From the NCBI RefSeq assembly GCF_913776565.1, contig NZ_CAJYPF010000009.1:1-33586 (forward strand): a stretch of DNA of 33,586 nt, in the 5' to 3' direction. This stretch comes from an uncultured Microbacterium sp. GTDB taxonomy: Bacteria; Actinomycetota; Actinomycetes; Actinomycetales; Microbacteriaceae. A program made the position numbers and the translations under genes. A model generated the notes under the pieces. It did no database searches and had not been told where the DNA came from. It saw nothing but the letters and a program-made list of their open reading frames with translations. Of the stretch, positions 1 through 7,566 are shown piece after piece; within the stretch, counting starts at the first letter, position 1, and each line of letters begins with the position of its first letter.

Positions 1-458
1 CGGGGGCAGGAGAGGCGGATGCCGCGCGCCTCCGCCGCGAGGTGATGGGTTTCGTCGACCAGGACTTTCCGCTGGTTCCGTTTCTCACCGCCGCCGAGAA
101 CGTCGAGCTGCCCCTGCGTCTGCGCGAGGCGGGAGTGCGCGAGCGGCGGTCGCGGGTAGCCGAGATGATCGAAGCGCTCGGCCTCGGCGATCATGCCGCC
201 CAGCGGCCGGAGGAATTGTCGGGCGGTCAGCAGCAGCGCGTCGCGGTGGCGCGCGCCCTCGTGCACCGGCCGAGGGTGCTGATCGCCGACGAGCCCACAG
301 CGCAACTCGACAGCGGTACGGCGGGATCCGTCATCTCGCTCGTGATCGAGCACGTGCGCCGCGACGGGATGGCGGCCCTCGTCGCATCGCACGACGCGAT
401 CGTCGCGGACCGCGCCGATCGGGTCGTCGAGATCCACGACGGGAGGGTGCGGTCCTGA
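1..458 (+). CDS. ABC transporter ATP-binding protein (MacB/LolD-like), 5' end outside window
   Basis: Frame open from base 3 through the listed ORF at 42; LSGGQQQRVAVARAL signature, VLIADEPTAQLD Walker B, SHD switch-His region. Confidence 0.9.
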   Translation, partial: GAGEADAARLRREVMGFVDQDFPLVPFLTAAENVELPLRLREAGVRERRSRVAEMIEALGLGDHAAQRPEELSGGQQQRVAVARALVHRPRVLIADEPTAQLDSGTAGSVISLVIEHVRRDGMAALVASHDAIVADRADRVVEIHDGRVRS

Positions 459-481
459 CGAGTCTCAAGCGAGCCGACTGA

Positions 482-958
482 GGACGTGCCGCGCGTGCGG
501 GCCCAGCAGATCGATGCGGGCGCCTGACCGCGGCGTTCGCCCGCATGCGGCAGGAGCTGTCGGTCGATCCGGAACGTACCGCGGCGATCGGCTACTGCTT
601 CGGCGGGTCGTCGGTGCTCGAGCTGGCCCGCACCGGTGCCGATGTCGACGCGGTCGTCAGCTTCCACGGTGGGCTGCTGACCGGGCCCGCCGGTGAGGCG
701 GCGCGAATCACGGCGAAGGTGCTCGTGCTGCACGGCGCCGCCGATCCGGTCGCTCCCGACGACGACCTGCTCGCCTTCGAGGACGACCTGCGCACCGCAC
801 CCGCCGTCGACTGGCAGCTCGTCTCGTACGCGAACGCGATGCACGCGTTCACGCTTCCGGATGCCGACGCGCCCGAGCAGGGAGCGCTGTTCGACGCCCG
901 CGCCGAGCGGCGTAGCTGGGCGGCGATGAAGGCGTTTCTGGCTGAGGTCCTCGAGTGA
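482..958 (+). pseudogene. Dienelactone hydrolase family remnant, N-terminal part missing
   Basis: AAIGYCFGGSSVLELA nucleophile-elbow motif, HGAADPV and HAFTLP motifs of the C-terminal half of DLH; frame closed by TGA at 479-481, so the usual N-terminal ~95 residues are absent; ORF track starts at 545. Confidence 0.7.
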
Positions 959-976
959 CGAGCGCGACGGTTCCGG

Positions 977-1516
977 TCAGTCGCGGGGGTGATCGCGCGG
1001 CGGCGCAGAAAGCCTCCGCATCCCCTGCGATTCCGGATCGACGTCGTGTGAGCGGGGGAGGGCGAGGGCGAGGGTTCGTGCTGTTCGAGCGACCTCACGG
1101 AGCGCGTCCGGGTCGGCCCCGCTCATCGCGGACCGTAGACGCTCCGAGGCCGACTGCAGGAACGGACCCAGCCGGTTGAGCGCCTGTTCGGTGGCTCGCA
1201 GGGTCACGACGCGTCGGTCAGTGCTCTCTCGGTGACGTCCCACCAGATCACGTTGTTCAAGTCGGCCGATGAGCGCTGATGTTGCGCCGGATGTGAGTCC
1301 GATGCGCTCGGAAAGCCGGGCAGGAGAGAGCGGTGCGCCTTGTCGTTCGGCCCAGACCACCTCGCCGAGGCCGGCGCCGTCGGTATAGGGCAGCGACATC
1401 CATTCGGCAAGCCGGCGGGAGGACTCCTGGTAGGCGTGCGCAAAAGTGCGGAGTGCCTCGAGAGCTTCGAGTCCAGGATCGTTCGTGGGCATGCCACGTG
1501 TGATGTCAGCGCTCAT
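977..1516 (-). CDS. MarR family transcriptional regulator
   Basis: LSPARLSERIGLTSGATSALIGRLEQRDLVGRHRESTDRRVVTL winged-helix motif; start placed at MSADITRG (1516), 4-nt ATGA overlap with upstream monooxygenase. Confidence 0.85.
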   Translation of the reverse strand: MSADITRGMPTNDPGLEALEALRTFAHAYQESSRRLAEWMSLPYTDGAGLGEVVWAERQGAPLSPARLSERIGLTSGATSALIGRLEQRDLVGRHRESTDRRVVTLRATEQALNRLGPFLQSASERLRSAMSGADPDALREVARTARTLALALPRSHDVDPESQGMRRLSAPPRDHPRD

Positions 1517-2733
1517 GCGGCGCGCAGTTCGGGGTAATCGGGGAGCGTTGGTACGTGCTTCTCGCTCGTCAGCAGGTGCGACTGAAACAGGGTGCGCAGC
1601 GGCTTCGACGCCGCGAGACGCAGGGCCCCGCGCATGGCCGCGACGCCGACGCGCGACGAAGGGTGGAGCAGTCGTGCACCGCCAGGGGGGAGACCCTGTG
1701 CGGAGTCCGCGAAGCGCCGCAGCATCCGCTCGTAGCGGGCGAAGGCGCCTCGATGATCGTTCGGCGTCGTTGCGAGTTCGCCAGCCAGCACGTGTGCTCC
1801 GACGAGGGCGAGGGTCGTGCCCATGCCGGTGGGTCCGGAGCCCCACGCCGCATCGCCTACCAGCGCGACCCGACCTTTGCTCCAGGTTGAGACGACGACC
1901 TGTTCCATCCGCTGGGTGTAGAACTCTTCCGGTCGCTGCGTGAAGCCCTGCAGGATCCTCTGCGACTGCCAGGCGACTCCTCGAAATCGCTCCTCGAGGA
2001 CGTGCAGCTGCGCCTCGACGGGAAGGGTTTCAAAGCCCGACGGCTCGGACTCGAACGACATGCTCGCTCGCATGGTGCCGACGTTGTCGGGACGGAGGGA
2101 AGCGACGCGGCCGCGCGTCGCGGTGTGCCAATCCCAGGTGTCGCCGTCACCCTCATTCCGGTCGATCGTGCCGTACGTGATGCTCACGCCGTGATCGCGA
2201 AGCTGCGTCTCCTCGGCGAAGAGGAGGCGACGAGTGCGCGAGCTGCGCCCCTCCGCGACGAGGACGAGATCGAAACGCTCTTCCCGACCGCTGTCCAGCG
2301 TCACGTCGACGCCGTCAGCGTCCTGTTCCACGTCCACGACGAAGTCTCCATGTTTCACGGTGACCCCGTCGGGAACGATGCCGAGCATGATGCCCGCTAA
2401 CTGTCCGCGGAGGATCTCGATCTCCGCCGTCGGGCCGTCCTGCCCCTCCTGCTTCGGGAACGTGGCGAACGCACGACCGCGGTCGTCGACGTACCGCGTT
2501 CCCGACTCGCCGGTCAGGTGCTCCATGATCGTCGACTCGACACCCATGCGCCTGATGACGTCGCGACCCAGCCCCCGGATATCGATGTTCTGTCCCGTCT
2601 CGCGCGGCTCGCTCGATCGTTCGAGAAGCGTCACCTCCCACCCGGTTCGTTCGAGGCCCCAGGCGAGTGCCGGTCCCGCGATGCTCGCTCCCGTCACCAG
2701 CACTCGTCGTCGTGGGTGGGTCGTCTCAGCCAT
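1513..2733 (-). CDS. FAD-dependent monooxygenase (class A flavoprotein, TetX/PHBH-like)
   Basis: VLVTGASIAGPALAWGLERTGWEVTLLER dinucleotide-binding motif; GRVALVGDAAWGSGPTGMGTTLAL FAD motif. Confidence 0.88.
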   Translation of the reverse strand: MAETTHPRRRVLVTGASIAGPALAWGLERTGWEVTLLERSSEPRETGQNIDIRGLGRDVIRRMGVESTIMEHLTGESGTRYVDDRGRAFATFPKQEGQDGPTAEIEILRGQLAGIMLGIVPDGVTVKHGDFVVDVEQDADGVDVTLDSGREERFDLVLVAEGRSSRTRRLLFAEETQLRDHGVSITYGTIDRNEGDGDTWDWHTATRGRVASLRPDNVGTMRASMSFESEPSGFETLPVEAQLHVLEERFRGVAWQSQRILQGFTQRPEEFYTQRMEQVVVSTWSKGRVALVGDAAWGSGPTGMGTTLALVGAHVLAGELATTPNDHRGAFARYERMLRRFADSAQGLPPGGARLLHPSSRVGVAAMRGALRLAASKPLRTLFQSHLLTSEKHVPTLPDYPELRAA

Positions 2734-2751
2734 GGCGCTTTCCCTTCGTCT

Positions 2752-2778
2752 GTATCTTTACCTTCACAGTAAAGATAC
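2752..2778. promoter_or_regulatory. Perfect inverted repeat, candidate MarR operator of monooxygenase/marR operon
   Basis: GTATCTTTAC-cttcaca-GTAAAGATAC, 10-bp arms, 7-nt spacer, 19 nt upstream of the monooxygenase start codon. Confidence 0.65.
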
Positions 2779-3024
2779 TTTTCAGTGAAGTGAACGGTTT
2801 GCGAGAGTTCCTCGGATCGAGTAACGAACGGCGACGACGTCGGGTCGGCGGCTCGCCCGCCTGGAACAAGGTTGCTCCCGTCGACTGCCTTCGTGGGCAG
2901 CTGCTCTCGCCTGGTTCGGCTACGCCGATAATGCACATTATGTCAGTTTACGATCGGCGAGACCGATGATCGCCAGTGCATCCCGCCCCTATCGCGGCCT
3001 TTGGGTCGCGGCGAGAATCGACAC

Positions 3025-3225
3025 GTGAACAAACTCGGCGTCGCGTTCGTGGTCGTGGGCCTGCTGCTGGTCGACGTCGTTCTCGCCGTCGTCGTCTTCC
3101 AGCGCAGCGACAGCCTGGTGCTCGCGGCGACCATCGGCCTCGCGACACCTGTGACGCTGCTGATCTGCGCCGTCGCTCTGCGCGGCGGCCGCTCGGGCCC
3201 GCCCCGCCGCCGCGACGATCCGTGA
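3025..3225 (+). CDS. Small membrane protein, two predicted TM helices
   Basis: GTG start; VNKLGVAFVVVGLLLVDVVLAVVVFQRSDSLVLAATIGLATPVTLLICAVAL hydrophobic pattern; ORF track (TTG start at 3001). Confidence 0.5.
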   Translation: MNKLGVAFVVVGLLLVDVVLAVVVFQRSDSLVLAATIGLATPVTLLICAVALRGGRSGPPRRRDDP

Positions 3226-3284
3226 CGGACATCGCCGCGCGACCGCGACGGTTCGCGAGTGACGTCGCCGCGTCCGCGAGCCGT

Positions 3285-3313
3285 TTGCGTCATTAGAACA
3301 TCTGTTCGACAAT
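3285..3313 (+). promoter_or_regulatory. Candidate SOS-controlled promoter with embedded LexA-type box (box core GAACATCTGTTC at 3296-3307)
   Basis: TTGCGT (3285-3290), 17-nt spacer, GACAAT (3308-3313); TAGAACATCTGTTCGA at 3294-3309 matches CGAAC-N4-GTTCG with one mismatch. Confidence 0.6.
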
Positions 3314-3319
3314 GGCGTC

Positions 3320-3577
3320 ATGGACATCGAAGGCCCGCGCTGGCACCCCCAGCTGCTGGCGCGCGAAGAGCCGCCCGCGCACTGGGTCATGCGCGACGCG
3401 CGTCACGCCGTCGCCGGCACGATCGAACTCCGCCGCACCGAGGACGGTCCGCGGTACCGGGTCGAGCATCGCGGCACCGTCATCGGATGGGCGGCGACGC
3501 TGAAGGTCGCCACCGAGCGCCTTCATCGCGCGATCATCTCCGAGGCCGTCCCCGGTGGTGGCGTCAACGGGCGGTGA
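3320..3577 (+). CDS. Small conserved-looking hypothetical protein, candidate LexA-regulated, possibly leaderless
   Basis: 85-aa ORF MDIEGPRWHPQLLAREEPPAHWVMRDARHAVAGTIELRR...; ATG 7 nt after the putative -10. Confidence 0.6.
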   Translation: MDIEGPRWHPQLLAREEPPAHWVMRDARHAVAGTIELRRTEDGPRYRVEHRGTVIGWAATLKVATERLHRAIISEAVPGGGVNGR

Positions 3578-3633
3578 TGCGCCCACCGCTCCCCCGGCTC
3601 GTCCGCCCGGCGGCGGCGGCGGCGGAGCAGGCA

Positions 3634-4584
3634 TCAGGCGCGGATCTTGTACAGCTCCCGAGCTTCGTCCTGCGTCGCGATCGGGCGGCCCACCTCGCGG
3701 GCGATCTCTTGCGCCTGCTGCAGCAGTTCCAGATTCGTGGGGTTGCGCGCCGGGTCGTAGAAGAGCTCGAGGCCGGTCTTGATGTGTCCGCCGAGCTCGA
3801 TCGCCCGCCGCAGGATGTGCGTGTCGTCCAGGGCGCCCTGACCCCAGATCGAGATGTACCAGGGGTGCTGGACCTTCGCCTCCTCGATCATGTGCAGGTA
3901 GTAGTACAGGCTCTCCAGGCTGGGCTTCACACCGTTGGTCGCGATCGGCTCCGTCGCGGTCAGACCGTAGTCGCCGATCAGGTAGAAGTCCCACATCGAC
4001 CCGGGGGTCGACATGCCCTTGTTGACGTAATGCATCGCGTGACGCAGGTGCCCCGGCTCGTAGACCCCGTAGACCATGGGGATCTGCTTCTCGCGCAGCA
4101 TTCGCCACTGACTGCCGATCCGGGCGTAGTCGAAACCGAATTCCGGACCCACCAGGTACCCGTCCTCGTCCTCGTGCGTCGCGAAGAGGGTGAGACCCGT
4201 GTCGACACAGGCGATCTGCGCGTGCGCGTGCTCGTTCAAGGGCATCACGTGCTCGAGCCCGTTTTCGCTGCCGGTGAGGCGCAGGTTGTTGCACGTCGTC
4301 GGGTACCAGGTGATGTCGGGGTGTTTCTCGAGGACGGTGCTCCACGTGCGCATGTAGTCCTTGTAGGCGTTCTCGCCCAGCAGGTCGAAGCTGGTGTTGT
4401 GCGCGTGGATCGCCCCGGCGCCCGCCTCCCAGCAGCGGATCGCATCCTCGGCGATCTCGTCGTACCCGACCGGGGTATTCGGGTTCATCTCCTTGGTGCG
4501 CACGCCGTTGATGTGGGATTCGATCACGACCGGACCGTCCCAGTGCGGCTTCGCGTCGGCATACTTGTCGAGAGCGGTGGCCAT
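3634..4584 (-). CDS. BKACE family (3-keto-5-aminohexanoate cleavage enzyme-like, DUF849) protein, atypical subgroup
   Basis: VVIESHINGVRTKEMNPNTPVGYDEIAEDAIRCWEAGAGAIHAHNTS aligns with the BKACE N-terminal region including the HxH metal motif; AGGAG-type RBS upstream. Confidence 0.75.
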   Translation of the reverse strand: MATALDKYADAKPHWDGPVVIESHINGVRTKEMNPNTPVGYDEIAEDAIRCWEAGAGAIHAHNTSFDLLGENAYKDYMRTWSTVLEKHPDITWYPTTCNNLRLTGSENGLEHVMPLNEHAHAQIACVDTGLTLFATHEDEDGYLVGPEFGFDYARIGSQWRMLREKQIPMVYGVYEPGHLRHAMHYVNKGMSTPGSMWDFYLIGDYGLTATEPIATNGVKPSLESLYYYLHMIEEAKVQHPWYISIWGQGALDDTHILRRAIELGGHIKTGLELFYDPARNPTNLELLQQAQEIAREVGRPIATQDEARELYKIRA

Positions 4585-4599
4585 GACTCCTCCTTGAGC

Positions 4600-4630
4600 G
4601 CATAACTACGTTGTAGGCGATTCGTTATGC
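4600..4630. promoter_or_regulatory. Nested inverted repeats upstream of BKACE gene, candidate operator
   Basis: GCATAAC (4600-4606) / GTTATGC (4624-4630) enclosing CTAC-GTT-GTAG (4606-4616). Confidence 0.45.
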
Positions 4631-4687
4631 AAATCTAGCGCAGGTACCGGTCCCGCGTCACGACTCTCCTCAGCCGGAGGGCGCGGA

Positions 4688-5500
4688 TCACTCCCCCGGC
4701 TTCACCCATTCCGAGGTCACGCCGAGCACGCGAGAACCGTCCAGGTCGCCCAGCGACAGACCGGCGAATCGAACGGCCGCCTCGGACGTCTGCCACCGGA
4801 ACCTCGGGTTCGCGGTGGTGGCCGCCTCGATGACGGTCTGCGCGGCATCTCGCGCCGACTGCGCCGACGCGAACGACGTCGCCGTCCGATCCAGATACGC
4901 CTGCTGCTGCACGGCGTACGGTCCGGCGGGGGCACGATGCACCGAGTCGGTGAACGACGAGGCCACGGCCGCAGGCTCCACGACGGCGACCTCGACGCCG
5001 AACGGCGCGACGACGGGAGCGAGCGACTGCATGAGTCCCTCGACGGCGAACTTCGCGGCGCAGTACGCGTCGGCGAAGGGCTGGCCCACCGCTCCCCCGA
5101 CACTGGTCACTGTGACGATACGCCCTCTCCCCCGCTCGCGCATACCGGGCAGCACCAGGCGGGTCAGACGCGCGACCGAGAGGTAGTTCGTCTCGAGCTG
5201 CTCCTGCAGATCGGCGTCGCTGAGCTGCTCGAGCGTGCCGACCGCGCCGCGGCCGGCGTTGTTCACGAGGATGTCGACCGGCCCGGCGTCGGCGATCAGG
5301 GCGGCCGCCGCCGCGGCATCCGTCACCTCGAGCGACCGGATGTCGAGGTCGACCCCGGCCTGTTCGGCCGCCGCGCGCAGGGCATCGGCGCGAGAGGCGT
5401 TTCGGACCGTGGCGATCACCGTCACCCCCTGCCGGGCGAGTCCGATGGCCGTGTGCAGGCCGATGCCGCTGGAGGTGCCGGTGACGATCGCGCGAATCAT
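4688..5500 (-). CDS. SDR family NAD(P)-dependent oxidoreductase
   Basis: MIRAIVTGTSSGIGLHTA (TGxxxGIG), NNAGRG, YCAAKFA catalytic motif; start placed at 5500. Confidence 0.88.
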   Translation of the reverse strand: MIRAIVTGTSSGIGLHTAIGLARQGVTVIATVRNASRADALRAAAEQAGVDLDIRSLEVTDAAAAAALIADAGPVDILVNNAGRGAVGTLEQLSDADLQEQLETNYLSVARLTRLVLPGMRERGRGRIVTVTSVGGAVGQPFADAYCAAKFAVEGLMQSLAPVVAPFGVEVAVVEPAAVASSFTDSVHRAPAGPYAVQQQAYLDRTATSFASAQSARDAAQTVIEAATTANPRFRWQTSEAAVRFAGLSLGDLDGSRVLGVTSEWVKPGE

Positions 5501-5574
5501 GCGCCCATTGTGCTCCCGCGAGCCGTGCGTGCGGTGTGCGGGTCGTCCCCAGTTTCGGCTGCCAGGGTGGCGCG

Positions 5575-6663
5575 ATGATGGATGATCCCGCCGCACCGCC
5601 CGCCCGTTCGCGGCCGTACGTCATCAGTCCCCGAGTGCTTCTGGTCGCGGCCGCGTCGCTAGCGGTCTCTCTCGGCGTCCTGGGGATTGTGTTCGCAGTG
5701 CCCGCGCTGAGCGGCGGGACGCGCGAGGTCCTGATCGGCGGGTGGGACGACGTTGCGATCGCGGTCGCGAGCGCAGTCGCGGCCACCGTGTCGATCCTCG
5801 TCCTGGTCCTCGCCGTCCGGGCGCCCCGGTGGTGGCTGGCGTTGTTCGTCCCCCTGCGGCTCGGTGCGACGGTGGCGGTCCTGGGAGCGCTGTTCGCGGC
5901 TCTGCTGTCGGCGGGCGGGACCGTGACGCCCCTGGTGGCGGGCGGATGCCGCACCGGCTACGTCGTCGCGGAGCGCGCCCTCCTGTTCTCGGCCTCCGTT
6001 CGCGTCCTGCGGCTCGAGGGACTCGTGGCCGAGGAGGTCGCGTCGCTCTCGACGAACGACGGGCACACCCCGTTCCGGAGGGGCTCGTACATCGCGATCG
6101 CCGACGCGCAGACGGTCACGGTGTGGCACACCTTCGACAACGACCGCGAGCGGCTGACGACGGACGGCGAGCCGAACGCGGTGCTGCCTCGCATCGAGGA
6201 TGCCGCGACGGCGACGTGCGGCGTTCCCGGGGGCCGAGACGTGGACGCGGTATCGGTCCCGCCGACCGCAACCTCGGACCCCTCGGCGGCTGTCACGGGT
6301 GAGGGGCCCGCCCAGGAGCCCGCGGGCGACGCACGGAACGAGGTGGCCGCCATGGCGGCGACCGCCCTCGATGCCGCAGTGGGGCCGGCGACGGACTCCG
6401 CCGGCAGCCCGCTGACACTCCCGAGCGCGACCGACCTGCCGTGCGACGGCACCACGGGACTCGACCTGTCCTTCACGACGGCGGACAACGCCGCCTCCTA
6501 CGCCGCGATCCTCGCCGCGTTCGACGCGGCCGGATACGCGGCCGATCGCGCCATGCAAGAGGACCTGCGCTCGAACGGGGTCGTTCGCCTGTCGGCGCGC
6601 GATCGCTCGAGCATCGACGGACTGCTGCACCTGTCGTTGACCGCGGAATGCGTGCCCGGCTGA
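5575..6663 (+). CDS. Membrane protein with Ala/Thr-rich C-terminal extracytoplasmic domain, unknown function
   Basis: Several N-terminal hydrophobic segments (VLLVAAASLAVSLGVLGIVFAVPAL..., AIAVASAVAATVSILVLVLAV...); start likely at 5575 or 5578. Confidence 0.7.
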   Translation: MMDDPAAPPARSRPYVISPRVLLVAAASLAVSLGVLGIVFAVPALSGGTREVLIGGWDDVAIAVASAVAATVSILVLVLAVRAPRWWLALFVPLRLGATVAVLGALFAALLSAGGTVTPLVAGGCRTGYVVAERALLFSASVRVLRLEGLVAEEVASLSTNDGHTPFRRGSYIAIADAQTVTVWHTFDNDRERLTTDGEPNAVLPRIEDAATATCGVPGGRDVDAVSVPPTATSDPSAAVTGEGPAQEPAGDARNEVAAMAATALDAAVGPATDSAGSPLTLPSATDLPCDGTTGLDLSFTTADNAASYAAILAAFDAAGYAADRAMQEDLRSNGVVRLSARDRSSIDGLLHLSLTAECVPG

Positions 6664-6771
6664 GTCGGCGCGGTCTCGCACCGGGGATGCCGTCGACACG
6701 GCGTCACAGGATCCGACCACCGCGACGCGGCGAGAGCGGTGCGACAGCGCGGAGGAGACGTTCCGTCGGTG

Positions 6772-7536
6772 TCACCCGCGCGGCGTCAGCTCCACCCACC
6801 CGCCGCCGAACTTGGCGTGCCGGTCGTCGCCGGACGAGGTGCGGGTGAGCCGCCGACGCACCCACGGGCCGACGTGCTCGCGGTAGTAGGCGGTGCCCTT
6901 CAGTCTCTCGGTCTCGGGGATCTCGCGCAGGTGCCACCACGGTGCGGGCGCCGTGAACCCGACGGACTCGATCACGCGGGCGGCGACGCGATGATGACCG
7001 CGGGCGTTCATGTGCAGGCGGTCCACCGACCAGAACTCCCCGCCCGCCAGCTCGCGATCGAACCAGTTGTAGGCCGTGAGCACGTCGGGACGGTTCGCGA
7101 GCCGCTTCTCGACCGCGTGCGACAGGCGGTCGCCGCGCGCTTCGATGAGCGAGCCCAGCGGTAGCCCCGCCGACGGGTTCGCGCCCGAGAGGACGATCAG
7201 CTGCACGCCCTCTTCGTCGCAGCGGCGAACGACGTGGTCGAACAGGTCGACGATGCGCGCGATGCCCGTCCGCGGACGCAGCATGTCGTTGCCGCCGCCG
7301 TTAAACGACAGGTGGGTCGGCTTCAGCGCGAGCGCCGGCTCGAGCTGCTGCTCGACGATCGGCTGGATGAGTTTGCCGCGGATGGCGAGGTTCGCGTACT
7401 GGATCGGCTCACCCGCGGCATCCGCCCACCCCTGCGCCGCCAGGTCGGCCCACCCTCGGACGGTTCCGTCGGGAAGCTCGTCGCCGACTCCCTCGGTGAA
7501 CGAGTCGCCGATGGCGACGAAACGCACGGATGCCAT
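6772..7536 (-). CDS. SGNH/GDSL family hydrolase
   Basis: FVAIGDSFTEGVGDE block I, NGGGNDML block III, DRLHMNARGH block V. Confidence 0.9.
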   Translation of the reverse strand: MASVRFVAIGDSFTEGVGDELPDGTVRGWADLAAQGWADAAGEPIQYANLAIRGKLIQPIVEQQLEPALALKPTHLSFNGGGNDMLRPRTGIARIVDLFDHVVRRCDEEGVQLIVLSGANPSAGLPLGSLIEARGDRLSHAVEKRLANRPDVLTAYNWFDRELAGGEFWSVDRLHMNARGHHRVAARVIESVGFTAPAPWWHLREIPETERLKGTAYYREHVGPWVRRRLTRTSSGDDRHAKFGGGWVELTPRG

Positions 7537-7566
7537 GCGTCGAGCCTACGGGCAGCGATAGGGGTC

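Noticed and set aside
3259-4605. 448-aa plus-strand ORF spanning the SOS ORF and BKACE gene
   Set aside because: Frame shadow of BKACE; BKACE has RBS, start and family motifs on the minus strand
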